A DNA stretch of 35,466 nucleotides from an uncultured Oscillospiraceae bacterium (GTDB lineage: Bacteria > Bacillota > Clostridia > Oscillospirales > Ruminococcaceae), in the NCBI GenBank assembly GCA_904397845.1, contig CAJFOX010000020.1, positions 1 to 35,466 of the forward strand, in the 5' to 3' direction. The number at the start of each line of letters is the position of its first letter. Within the stretch, counting starts at the first letter, position 1. Positions 25,122 through 33,104 of this stretch are shown here, one piece after another. Both the position numbers and the translations under genes were made by a program. Below the pieces are notes generated by a model. It saw only the letters and a program-made list of their open reading frames with translations, searched no databases and had not been told where the DNA came from.

Positions 25122-25916
25122 TTAACCTGCTGATAAGGGGATGGGCGCGTGGGGAAGCTGCCGCCAAAGGTCGATATCGTGGGAGAAAATCACCTGCGCG
25201 CCGGGTCTTGCCGCCAGATGCCGGATCCGCTCCATACTTTGCAGCAGAAGAGACCTGTCGTAAGGGCTTCGGGGGGAAACCGGGGGAGGGCCGTAGTTTG
25301 CGGCAGTATACACCGCATCCGAGGGGAATATTAAAACTTTTTCTCCGGCAGTGATTTCCATGCCTAAAAGTCCCGGCGTATGCCCCGGCAACCATAGCAA
25401 CCGGATGCCGGGGAAAAGCTGCCTGTCTTGCGACAGCGCCGTTCTATTTTTGGGCAGCCCCCGCATATCCTGCAGGATGTAACCGCCTCGGCGGATCGGG
25501 TCCGGGTTTTCTGTCAGACGGCGGGCGTATTCGAAATCCTCGGCTGGGACGATAAGCCGGGCATGGGGAAAAAGCCCCGCATTTCCGGCGTGATCCAGAT
25601 GCAGGTGGGACAACACGACGGTGTCGACCTGGGAGGCGGAAATGCCGCACAGGGAAAGCTGATGGGTCAGCGCCTGTTCGCTTGTCCGGGCCAGTGGAAA
25701 AGCCTCCCGCATGTTGGCGGGCCAGCCGCCCGCCATCGCGTCAGGCCGGCAGCCGGTATCGAACAGTAAAATCCCGCCGCTGTGGCGGACCAGCACGGCC
25801 ATGACCGGCAGGTAGATTCGGCTGGTATCCTGCGGCTGGCCGCGGCAGACAATGCTTTCCCGGCTGGCATACAGTGTCCCTAAATCCAGCAGCCAAACTT
25901 CCATTTTACCGCTCAT
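25122..25916 (-). CDS. Metallo-beta-lactamase-fold hydrolase, lactonase-like
   Basis: A 264-residue cytoplasmic metalloenzyme. The zinc motif HLHLDHAGN (H104, H106, D108, H109), GHTPG (H179), D200 in IFPSDAVY and a last His in FSHDIDLW give a complete two-metal site. The order and the LLFDTGCRPDAM start resemble N-acyl homoserine lactonases of the AiiA/AttM branch, but many relatives act on other lactones or esters, so the substrate is open. The ATG overlaps the TGA of the upstream nucleotidase gene (ATGA), so translation is coupled. No clear terminator lies between its stop and the phosphofructokinase promoter. Confidence 0.85.
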   Translation of the reverse strand: MSGKMEVWLLDLGTLYASRESIVCRGQPQDTSRIYLPVMAVLVRHSGGILLFDTGCRPDAMAGGWPANMREAFPLARTSEQALTHQLSLCGISASQVDTVVLSHLHLDHAGNAGLFPHARLIVPAEDFEYARRLTENPDPIRRGGYILQDMRGLPKNRTALSQDRQLFPGIRLLWLPGHTPGLLGMEITAGEKVLIFPSDAVYTAANYGPPPVSPRSPYDRSLLLQSMERIRHLAARPGAQVIFSHDIDLWRQLPHAPIPLSAG

Positions 25917-26521
25917 GCTTTCACCTCTTTGCTCCGAGGTTCCAGTTCGTCCAGCGTCAGGGAAAAGGCGGGTAAAAATTCAGACAGAAAGATAGAAACC
26001 TCCGGCATATTCATGGCGGAAAGCGCGGATTCCGTTGCTTTTTTTGCCTGAGAAAATTCCCGGTTACCGGCTTTTTCCTCTTCTATGCACTTAATCAGCG
26101 CACTCAGCCGGTCCGCCGCTTTGACCAGCCTGCGGGAATCCGCATCCAATCTATCGCCGGACAGGTAGGGCGCGACATCATCCCGCAGGTCGCTGGGCAG
26201 GAGGGACGCAAGGCGATCACAGGCGGCGCGCTCCACATCCTTGTAGGAGCCGTGCAGCGCCGGGTTATCATATTTGACAGGCGTAGGCAGATCGCCGGTG
26301 AGAATTTCGGAGCAGTCGTGGTACAGCGCATGCAGGACAATGTGCTCCAGAGGATACTGCCGATTCAGGCGCCGGTTGCCGATCACGGCCAGGATATGGG
26401 CCAGCATGGCGGTTTCCAGGCTGTGCTCGCTTAGATTTTCCCAGCGGGTATTGCGCATCAGCCCCCAGCGGTTGATATATTTCATACGGAACAACATGGC
26501 AAAAAAGGAGCTTTGCCCCAT
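25913..26521 (-). CDS. yfbR: YfbR-type HD-domain 5'-deoxynucleotidase
   Basis: A 202-residue HD-domain phosphohydrolase, in E. coli removing phosphate from deoxynucleoside 5'-monophosphates. The start FFAMLFRMKYINRWGLMRNT matches the family, and the metal and catalytic residues fall at the E. coli YfbR numbers: R18, W19, H33, H68, D69, E72, D77 and D137. The ATG at 26521 has a perfect AAGGAGG; a longer in-frame start 22 codons upstream has no ribosome site and no family match. It is first of a two-gene unit with the lactonase-like gene, overlapping by 4 bases. Confidence 0.92.
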   Translation of the reverse strand: MGQSSFFAMLFRMKYINRWGLMRNTRWENLSEHSLETAMLAHILAVIGNRRLNRQYPLEHIVLHALYHDCSEILTGDLPTPVKYDNPALHGSYKDVERAACDRLASLLPSDLRDDVAPYLSGDRLDADSRRLVKAADRLSALIKCIEEEKAGNREFSQAKKATESALSAMNMPEVSIFLSEFLPAFSLTLDELEPRSKEVKA

Positions 26522-26602
26522 AAGAATCCTCCTTGTTTTTGTGATAAAAAGGGAAAAATCTGCATAAATCTGCCCAATTTTTAGCACTATAAGAATGAAG
26601 TG

Positions 26603-26611
26603 TGATATAAT
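26603..26611 (+). promoter_or_regulatory. Extended -10 promoter upstream of the yfhO-like gene
   Basis: TGATATAAT combines an extended TG with a perfect TATAAT at 26606-26611; no good -35 is present. The leader to the ATG at 26770 is about 150 bases. Confidence 0.55.
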
Positions 26612-26709
26612 AAGAACAATAGACCAGTTTATCTTATCAGAACGGACAAATATTTCTACCGTGCAGTTTTGGCCGGACAGGCCTTTCTCATATTTATGGT
26701 AGCCTAAAC

Positions 26710-26723
26710 CGGAAGCGATTGCA
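26710..26723 (+). promoter_or_regulatory. Candidate cre site (CcpA)
   Basis: CGGAAGCGATTGCA matches the catabolite-responsive consensus TGNAANCGNWNNCW except at the first base. It lies between promoter and start codon, where CcpA could block elongation. One site by eye is weak evidence. Confidence 0.3.
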
Positions 26724-26769
26724 AGGGTTCAGTGCCCTTTCCCGGAAAAACATCGATGGAGTTGAGCTT

Positions 26770-29187
26770 ATGACTGCAAGGAAAAGCCTGCACTGGAAAG
26801 CGTTTTTACTGGCACTGGGCATTTCGACTGCTGTTTTCCTGCCCTTTGTCATTTACAACGGCGGCTATTTTATTTTTATCGGAGATTTTAATGCCCAGCA
26901 AATCCCTTTTTATAAGCTGGTGCACCAAGCGGTGCGGGAAGGGAACTTTGGCTGGAGCTGGACCACCGACTTAGGCGCGAATTTTATTGCATCTTACAGC
27001 TTTTATAACCTGACCAGCCCGTTTTTCTGGCTGACGATTCCGTTCCCCAACGATTGGGTGCCTTTTTTGATGGCTCCACTGCTGATTTTGAAAAATGCCT
27101 GCGCGGCACTGACCTCCTATTTTTATCTGGCGCGGTTTGTCCGCCGCCGGGAGTTTGCAGTGCTGGGCTCGCTTTTGTACGCCTTTTCCGGGTTTATGTT
27201 CTATAATACATTTTTCAACCACTTCCACGAGGTGGTGGTGTTTTTCCCATTGCTTTTGGTTGGGATGGAAGAGTTGGTGAAGAACAATCGCCGAGGCTTT
27301 TTTGCGGTGGCGGTTGCGCTAAACGCAGTGGTCAACTATTGGTTTTTCATCGGCAGCGCAGTGTTTTGCATATTGTATTTTGCATTCCGCTGCACGGATA
27401 AGAGCTGGGGGGCAAATTTCAAAAAATTTTGCTGGGTGGCTTTCGAGGCGATTTTGGGCATGGGCCTTTCCCTGTTCGTTTTCCTGCCGGCAGTATTGGG
27501 GATCCTGGGCAATCCCCGCACTACATCGGACAATCTGCTATCCGGCTGGAATTTCTGGCTGTACTGGCATGAGGAACGGCTGCCTGCTATCATTGGCAGT
27601 TTCCTGTTCCCGCCGCATGTGCCCTCCCGCCCGGTGATGTTTCCCAATCATGGGGCCAAATGGTCCAGCCTGACCGCCTGGCTGCCGCTGTTCGGAGCCT
27701 CGGGTGTGATGGCCTATCTGCTGATGCCCCAGCGGTCCTGGCTGAAAAAAATGATTGCCGCCTGCATTTTGATTGCGCTGATCCCAGGGCTTAACAGCAT
27801 CTTTATTTTGCTGAACAACTCCTACTACACCCGTTGGTTTTACGCGTTGATCCTTTTAATGTGCCTGGCTACGGTTCTGGCCATGGAGCGGCGGGGGATT
27901 GACTATCTGCGCGGCGTGAAATGGACGGCGGGCATTACAGTCGGCATGGTGCTGGCAGTGGGGCTGACTCCGGTTAAAGAGGAAGGGGAATGGAAGATAG
28001 GCCTTGCCTCTGACATGCCGACCTTTTGGATGTACGCTGCCTTTACCGGCGTGTGCCTGCTGGCCACCTGGCTGTTGATCCGGCATTTCAAAAACACCAG
28101 GCAGATGCCCCGGGTCGCCATCGCAGGGGTTTGCGCGGTCAGCGTGCTGTTCGGCTGGATTTATTTTATCGACGGGAAAAATATGCGAAGCTCGGATGAA
28201 TGGCTCATTGAAAACGGGATTAACGGCAAAGACGTCGTCCAATTTCCGGACGATGGCAACTTTGTCCGTACTGATTTTTACGGCACCATCGAAAATCTTG
28301 GCATGTACTGGGATCGTCCCACCATCCAGGCGTTCCATTCGATTGTGCCGGTGTCGCTGATGGAGTTTTATCCGGAGGTGGGTGTAACCCGGGACGTGTC
28401 TTCCAAGCCGGATACCAAGCTGTACGCGCTGCGCAGCCTGCTTTCGGTGCGCTGGTTGGTCATTGAACAGCGTAATGAAGAGCAAAGCCCCATGCCGGGA
28501 TATTCCTATGCGCGTACCGATGGGAATTTCAATCTGTATGAAAACGACAATTTTGTCCCTATGGGTTTTGCTTTTGACCATTACATTACAAGAGAAACTT
28601 TTGACGCCACTGCAAAGGATTACCGCTGCCGGCTGCTGATGAAGGGGCTTTTGCTGGAGGACGACGCCATCGCACGGCATAGTGATATTCTCACCAAGCT
28701 TTCGGACCAGCAGGCGGATACCCTCAGCGAGGACGCTTTTGTAGCCGATTGCGCCGACCGCCGGCGGGAAGCCTCTTACGAATTTACCACCGACAACCAG
28801 GGCTTTACTTCCAAAATTGTTCTGTCAAAGGAAAACCTGGTGTTTTTCAGCGTTCCCTATGACGAAGGCTGGAGCGCTACGGTCAACGGACAGCCGGCAC
28901 AGATTGAAAAGGTCGATATTGGTTTTATGGCGGTCCGCGCTCCCGCCGGGGACAGCACGATCCGGTTTACCTATCGCACCCCGGGGTTGGGGGTCGGCCT
29001 TTTGGCCAGCGGCATATCGCTGGTAGTTCTGGCAGGGTACCTGCTGCTGTCTTATCAGCTGCGCCGGCGGCCCGCGCCTTCGATTTCCTATACTGTACTG
29101 CAAACGCCGGAGGAAGAACATCAGCTTTCCTTTGAAGAGCTGTTAAAGAAAGAAAAAACGGAAAATCAATCACGGGAGGAAAAATAG
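26770..29187 (+). CDS. yfhO: YfhO family membrane glycosyltransferase (GT-C type)
   Basis: An 805-residue integral membrane protein with about a dozen helices in residues 10-470, a large extracytoplasmic region (about 475-760) and a last helix (GVGLLASGISLVVLAGYLLL) before a charged cytoplasmic tail. The loop IFIGDFNAQQIPFYKLVH carries the acidic residue typical of the first outer loop in GT-C enzymes; SFYNLTSPFFWL and PYDEGWSATVNGQPA are YfhO blocks. In Bacillus and Listeria, YfhO-type proteins move sugars from a lipid carrier to lipoteichoic acid or other wall polymers together with a GT2 enzyme, which here starts 2 bases downstream. The ATG at 26770 has GGAG upstream; an in-frame TTG at 26719 has none. 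Confidence 0.9.
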   Translation: MTARKSLHWKAFLLALGISTAVFLPFVIYNGGYFIFIGDFNAQQIPFYKLVHQAVREGNFGWSWTTDLGANFIASYSFYNLTSPFFWLTIPFPNDWVPFLMAPLLILKNACAALTSYFYLARFVRRREFAVLGSLLYAFSGFMFYNTFFNHFHEVVVFFPLLLVGMEELVKNNRRGFFAVAVALNAVVNYWFFIGSAVFCILYFAFRCTDKSWGANFKKFCWVAFEAILGMGLSLFVFLPAVLGILGNPRTTSDNLLSGWNFWLYWHEERLPAIIGSFLFPPHVPSRPVMFPNHGAKWSSLTAWLPLFGASGVMAYLLMPQRSWLKKMIAACILIALIPGLNSIFILLNNSYYTRWFYALILLMCLATVLAMERRGIDYLRGVKWTAGITVGMVLAVGLTPVKEEGEWKIGLASDMPTFWMYAAFTGVCLLATWLLIRHFKNTRQMPRVAIAGVCAVSVLFGWIYFIDGKNMRSSDEWLIENGINGKDVVQFPDDGNFVRTDFYGTIENLGMYWDRPTIQAFHSIVPVSLMEFYPEVGVTRDVSSKPDTKLYALRSLLSVRWLVIEQRNEEQSPMPGYSYARTDGNFNLYENDNFVPMGFAFDHYITRETFDATAKDYRCRLLMKGLLLEDDAIARHSDILTKLSDQQADTLSEDAFVADCADRRREASYEFTTDNQGFTSKIVLSKENLVFFSVPYDEGWSATVNGQPAQIEKVDIGFMAVRAPAGDSTIRFTYRTPGLGVGLLASGISLVVLAGYLLLSYQLRRRPAPSISYTVLQTPEEEHQLSFEELLKKEKTENQSREEK

Positions 29188-29189
29188 CC

Positions 29190-30152
29190 ATGGATCGTTT
29201 ATATCTGGTGGTTCCCTGCTATAACGAAGAGGAGGTTCTGCCCGAAACCGTCCGGCGGCTGACTGACAAGCTGCGACGGATGGAAGAAAAGGGGCTGGTG
29301 TCCGGCGACAGCCGGATTCTGTTGGTGGATGACGGTAGCCGGGATCGCACCTGGGAGCTGATTTGCGGTTTTCACCGGGAGAATCCGGTGGTATCCGGCT
29401 TAAAGCTGTCCCGCAACCGGGGGCATCAAAATGCGCTGGTCGCCGGGCTGATGACTGCCCGGGAGCTGTGCGACATCACCATTTCGCTGGATGCTGATTT
29501 GCAGGATGACATTGAGGTGCTGGATCAGTTTGTGGAAGCGTACCACAAGGGTGCGCAGATCGTTTACGGTGTGCGCAGCGCCCGGGACACGGACACCGCC
29601 TTCAAGCGCTCCACGGCCATGGGCTTTTACGGCCTGATGAAAAAAATGGGAGTCGATATTGTCAGCAACCACGCCGACTACCGGCTCATGAGTAAAAAAG
29701 CGCTGGACTGCTTTTCCGGCTACCATGAGGTGAACCTGTTTTTGCGGGGGATCGTCCCCCTGATTGGATTTCCTACCGCGGTGGTTACCTATGAACGCAG
29801 CGAGCGGTTTGCGGGGGAATCCAAGTACCCGTTAAAGAAGATGCTCTCCTTTGCCTGGGATGGGATTACTTCTTTCAGCACCAAGCCGCTGTCGCTGATT
29901 ACCGGCATCGGCGTTGGAATCGGATTTTTGTCCGGACTGGGACTCTTGGCAGCGCTAATCTGCCTTTGCTGTAAGGTGGCTGTGGCCGGATGGGTTTGGG
30001 TTTTGATATCGGTTTGGCTGGCACTTGGCATCCAGCTAGTGGCGTTGGGCCTGGTAGGAGCCTATGTAGGAAAGACCTATGGTGAGGTCAAGGCGCGCCC
30101 GCGGTATCATATTGAAATGCTTTTGGACAGCAGTGAGCCTGCCAAAGCGTAA
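29190..30152 (+). CDS. GT2 family lipid-carrier glycosyltransferase (CsbB/GtrB-like)
   Basis: A 320-residue enzyme with an N-terminal GT-A catalytic domain (VVPCYNEEEVLPETV, LLVDDGSRDRTW, LSRNRGHQNALVAGL, and SLDADLQDD with the metal-binding DxD) and two C-terminal membrane helices (about residues 232-255 and 265-290). This is the polyprenyl-phosphate sugar transferase layout of CsbB, YkoT and GtrB. It would load a sugar on undecaprenyl phosphate at the inner face, for use by the YfhO-type protein encoded directly upstream. The ribosome site GGGAGG lies inside the end of that gene, so the two are coupled. No GtcA-type flippase gene is visible in the window. Confidence 0.92.
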   Translation: MDRLYLVVPCYNEEEVLPETVRRLTDKLRRMEEKGLVSGDSRILLVDDGSRDRTWELICGFHRENPVVSGLKLSRNRGHQNALVAGLMTARELCDITISLDADLQDDIEVLDQFVEAYHKGAQIVYGVRSARDTDTAFKRSTAMGFYGLMKKMGVDIVSNHADYRLMSKKALDCFSGYHEVNLFLRGIVPLIGFPTAVVTYERSERFAGESKYPLKKMLSFAWDGITSFSTKPLSLITGIGVGIGFLSGLGLLAALICLCCKVAVAGWVWVLISVWLALGIQLVALGLVGAYVGKTYGEVKARPRYHIEMLLDSSEPAKA

Positions 30153-30223
30153 ACGCTGTCCGGAGATTCTGTATGGAGCCCGGCAGGGGTACCGGCGGCG
30201 CATATGCTGTTTTATAATGCTGG

Positions 30224-30257
30224 CCGAAAAGCGCGTCAAAAGCGCTTTTCGGTTTTG
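30224..30257 (+). terminator. Terminator of the yfhO-GT2 operon
   Basis: CCGAAAAGCGC (30224-30234) pairs perfectly with GCGCTTTTCGG (30242-30252), followed by TTTTG. It is 72 bases after the stop codon. Confidence 0.88.
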
Positions 30258-30264
30258 TATTTCT

Positions 30265-30308
30265 GGAAAAAAACCGGATATAGACCGTTTCTGTAGCCGG
30301 TTTTTTCC
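30265..30308 (+). terminator. Second, tandem terminator-like hairpin
   Basis: GGAAAAAAACCGG (30265-30277) pairs with CCGGTTTTTTCC (30297-30308), one base unpaired. It directly follows the previous terminator and would act as a back-up. Confidence 0.65.
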
Positions 30309-30394
30309 TATTGATGATTGTGGTGTAGGCAGCGAAATCGTCAAATCTAAAAAATTTTTTGTAAAAGGGATCCGATTTTCAGGATTTTTCCCTT

Positions 30395-30423
30395 TTGAAA
30401 AACCGGCCGCCATGGAATATAAT
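30395..30423 (+). promoter_or_regulatory. Promoter upstream of the MATE pseudogene
   Basis: TTGAAA (30395-30400) and TATAAT (30418-30423) are 17 bases apart, a near-consensus promoter. Transcription would begin near 30430, only about 12 bases before the hairpin at 30442. Confidence 0.75.
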
Positions 30424-30441
30424 AAAGATATCGAGTAGCAG

Positions 30442-30477
30442 AAAAGCGTAAATCCAGTATCTGGATTTACGCTTTTT
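30442..30477 (+). terminator. Terminator hairpin in the leader of the MATE gene
   Basis: AAAGCGTAAATCCAG pairs with CTGGATTTACGCTTT around a 3-base loop (TAT), followed by TTGTTTTTT. It lies between the promoter and the ribosome site (AGGAGG near 30485), so it would stop most transcripts before the gene: either an attenuator or the end of a very short RNA. Confidence 0.85.
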
Positions 30478-30497
30478 GTTTTTTAGGAGGAAATGAA

Positions 30498-31923
30498 ATG
30501 GAAAATCAAACGGAGCAGACCTATCTGGCACAGGAAAAGCTGGGCCGGCTAATGCGGAAATACGCAGTGCCCTGCATGGTTTCGCTGCTGGTAGCGGCGC
30601 TTTATAACATCGTTGACCAAATTTTTATTGCAAATTGCCAGCTATCTGGGATCTTACGGAAACGCCGCCAATACGGTGGTATTCCCGCTGACGGTGATCG
30701 CATTGGCCGTTGCTGTTATGATCGGGGACGGCTGCTGTGCTTTTGTCAGCCTCAGCCTCGGGAGGAAGAAACCGGAGGAGGCCCATCGCAGCATTGGCAA
30801 CGCTGTTGTGTTGTCCGTAGCAAGCGGGATAGCGCTGTGCGCGGTTTACCTGATTTTTTCTGACCCGATTTTGTATTTCTTCGGCGGCGCCGTAAATGAA
30901 GAGACTTTCCGTTATTCAAAAGAGTATTTTTTCTATCTTTCGCTGGGCATTCCTTTTTATGTATTCGGCCAGGCGATGAACCCCATTATCCGATCTGACG
31001 GAAGTCCCAGGTTCGCCATGTTTTCTACCCTGGCAGGTGCAGCGGCCAACATTATCTTTGACCCGCTGTTTATCTTCGCCTTTCACTGGGGTATGATGGG
31101 TGCGGCAGTCGCCACCGTTATCGGGTAGGTGCTGACAGCGGCTCTGTCCATCTGGTATCTGTGCCGCACCAAAGCCGTAAAGCTGACAAAAGAAAGCTTT
31201 GTTCTTCAAAAACGGGTCATCGGCCGGTCTTTGTCCCTGGGCGTCTGCAGTTTCCTGTCGCAGATTTCCCTGGTTGCCGCGATGGCGGCGGTCAATAACA
31301 TGATTCGAAAATATGGCGCATTAGACCCCATTTTCGGGCAGGCGCAGTATGCCCAGATCCCCATGGCAGTGGTGGGAATTGTAATGAAATTTTTCCAGAT
31401 TGTGATTTCTGTCGCGATTGGCATGGCAGCCGGATGCATCCCGATTGTGGGCTATAATATGGGAGCCGGGCATTGCGGCCGGGTAAAAAAGCTTTTTGCT
31501 CTGCTGCTGGGCGCGGAGGCGTTTGTGGGGGTTCTTTCCCTGCTAATCGTGGAAGGCTTTCCAAGACAGCTGATTGCGGTTTTCGGCGCGTCCGGCGAGA
31601 GCGTTTATTATACGGAATTTGCTGTACGGGCATTCCGGGTCTACCTGTGCATGATCGTTTTGGCCTGTATCAATAAGGCCGCCTTTATCTTTTTGCAGGC
31701 GATGGGAAGGGCTTTTGCCTCAACGCTGCTGTCCATGATCCGGGAGGTTGTGTTCGGTGTGGGACTGGCACTGTTGCTGCCGCCGTTCTTTGGGCTGAAC
31801 GGCGTGCTGTATTCAATGCCCGTGGCAGATGTTCTGACCTTTTTTGCGCCGGGATGATGTTGCTTAAAGCAGAAAATATTTCAGAAAAAAGGAAGACAGA
31901 TCCAGCAGCGCTTCATAGAGAAA
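30498..31923 (+). pseudogene. MATE family multidrug exporter, broken gene
   Basis: The pieces together make a MATE transporter of about 450 residues and roughly twelve helices. The first 45 codons (GRLMRKYAVPCMVSLLVAAL, YNIVDQIFIAN) are in one frame. A slip near 30640 moves to a second frame (SYLGSYGNAANTVVFPLTVI) that runs to an in-frame TAG at 31126, where relatives have Gln (VIG-stop-VLTAAL; CAG to TAG is one change). The frame then continues (GVCSFLSQISLVAAM, GCIPIVGYNMGAGHCGRVKK) to a last slip near 31840, after PVADVLTFF. Three lesions mean no full product. AGGAGG precedes the ATG. Such proteins use a Na+ or H+ gradient to export cationic drugs. Confidence 0.88.
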
Positions 31924-31940
31924 TAAAAAGTATTTTGGTA

Positions 31941-31980
31941 GGAACCGGCGTGTCAGATTACGCCGGTTCCAGTTTGTTTA
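31941..31980 (+). terminator. Terminator after the MATE pseudogene
   Basis: GGAACCGGCG (31941-31950) pairs with CGCCGGTTCC (31961-31970), followed by AGTTTGTTT. The arms are identical to the core of the terminator at 19267-19298. Confidence 0.8.
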
Positions 31981-32492
31981 AAAACTCCCTTCCATCTTCA
32001 AAGGGATGTGGATTCACCCTGCATAGGTGTAACGCAGGTCGGCCTGCACATCTGCTGGTTTACCCAAAGGCGGCAGGGGCGCAGAACCAGTTGCACGACA
32101 AAAAGTAGAGTGTGCTTTGCGCACGAAACGCATTTTTCCCGCCGTCAAAGGCGAGACAGTTCCCGCTATCATAATTACAGCATTGATGAACCGGGTTTCT
32201 TGCCCGGTGGTACTGAGAATAGGTCATGATAAGGAATTTCTCTTTGATTTTCGTCATCTCCCTTTTTAGATCGTTAAAAAATGCCCTCTAATCGTTGCGT
32301 TTATCTTGCAGAGCATGCCGGAATTTCTCAGACGATGTTTTGCCAGGTTGAACGAAAGACAGAAAACCTCGTTGCGGGTTGACCAGAAAACAGGGAAAAT
32401 TTTAGGCTGCACACGGTATGATTTTTTGATTGGGAAGTACCTGCATAGGACAATCACGGCAATGAATAGGGTAATACAAAGGGGGAATCCAT
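31981..32492. other. Gene-poor stretch with short broken frames
   Basis: No complete gene is supported. A frame at about 32106-32270 (VECALRTKRIFPAVKGETVP, then IIITALMNRVSCPVVLRIGH) and one at about 32306-32480 (RCFARLNERQKTS, VDQKTGKILG) look possibly coding, but neither has a good start or a known family. They may be scraps of a lost mobile element; this is speculative. Confidence 0.4.
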
Positions 32493-32672
32493 ATGGGGAA
32501 GAGAAAAGAGGAACTGCCGCCGCCAACGGTTACGCATATTATGGCAGATGGCAGCGTACGAACCAGCGTAAAAGGGTATCTGAAATCGTTCGATCAGCTG
32601 CCGGAGACAGCGCAGAGGTTAATCAGCCAGCTGATGCTGGGTCCGATCAAGCATGACCTTCCGAAAAAATAA
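32493..32672 (+). CDS. Small 59-residue protein, mobile-element type
   Basis: A short complete frame beginning MGKRKEELPPPTVTHIMADG and ending in KHDLPKK, with an AAGGGGGA ribosome site before the ATG. It is soluble, with a Pro-rich patch and a possible helix around residues 33-50. The PPPTxTHIMADGS pattern recalls small proteins carried by Clostridia phages and integrative elements, whose function is unknown; I rely on memory of the pattern, not a search. It sits among decayed DNA, so it may be a survivor of a lost element. Confidence 0.55.
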   Translation: MGKRKEELPPPTVTHIMADGSVRTSVKGYLKSFDQLPETAQRLISQLMLGPIKHDLPKK

Positions 32673-32993
32673 AGGATTGGGCAGGGCTGGAAAAGCCTGC
32701 CGGAGAGACTTTGGACAAGCAGAGAGGAACCGCATGGATTGCATTCATGGCATTGTATGTGGGCGCTTTTACCGGAGTTGCTGCCCGCGCCGGCATACGG
32801 GACGATAGACCGGCTTACAGGCAAGCTGGACAGGCAGAACAAGTTTTTGCGCTGATATGCCGAGGAAACGCTGGAAAATCCTGGATCGTGCGAGAAGCCC
32901 AAAGGGCCTGCATGAAACAGAGATCCAGAAAGCAGAAATCAGGAAGGCCGGGATCCGGAAGATCGTCGGCATAGCAGAGAAGATCGTACATTG
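32673..32993. other. Probable element remnant, no complete gene
   Basis: Open stretches exist in two frames (TAWIAFMALYVGAFTGVAAR, and MWALLPELLPAPAYGTID with RLTGKLDRQNKFLR), each without a suitable start or ended early. They may be pieces of one frameshifted small gene following the 59-residue protein. No family is recognised. Confidence 0.35.
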
Positions 32994-33031
32994 AAAAGGC
33001 CCGCTTACCTTAACCGGTAGGCAGGCCTTTT
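32994..33031 (+). terminator. Terminator-like hairpin before the feoB fragment
   Basis: AAAAGGCC with a downstream GGCCTTTT, extended by TTACC/GGTAG with small mismatches, ending in a short T-run. It closes the remnant region. Confidence 0.65.
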
Positions 33032-33104
33032 ATGATTTTTGTCAATTTATGTATTGATTGGAAAAAATATAATAGCATGATACATAATTATATTCATTAT
33101 TTGC

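Noticed and set aside
26581-26607. TTAGCACT near 26581 looked like a CIRCE left arm.
   Set aside because: The right arm at the proper distance does not match GAGTGCTAA, and the neighbouring genes are not chaperones.
31126-31128. The in-frame TAG of the MATE gene could be recoded (pyrrolysine or suppressor).
   Set aside because: Two frameshifts elsewhere in the same gene make plain decay far more likely.
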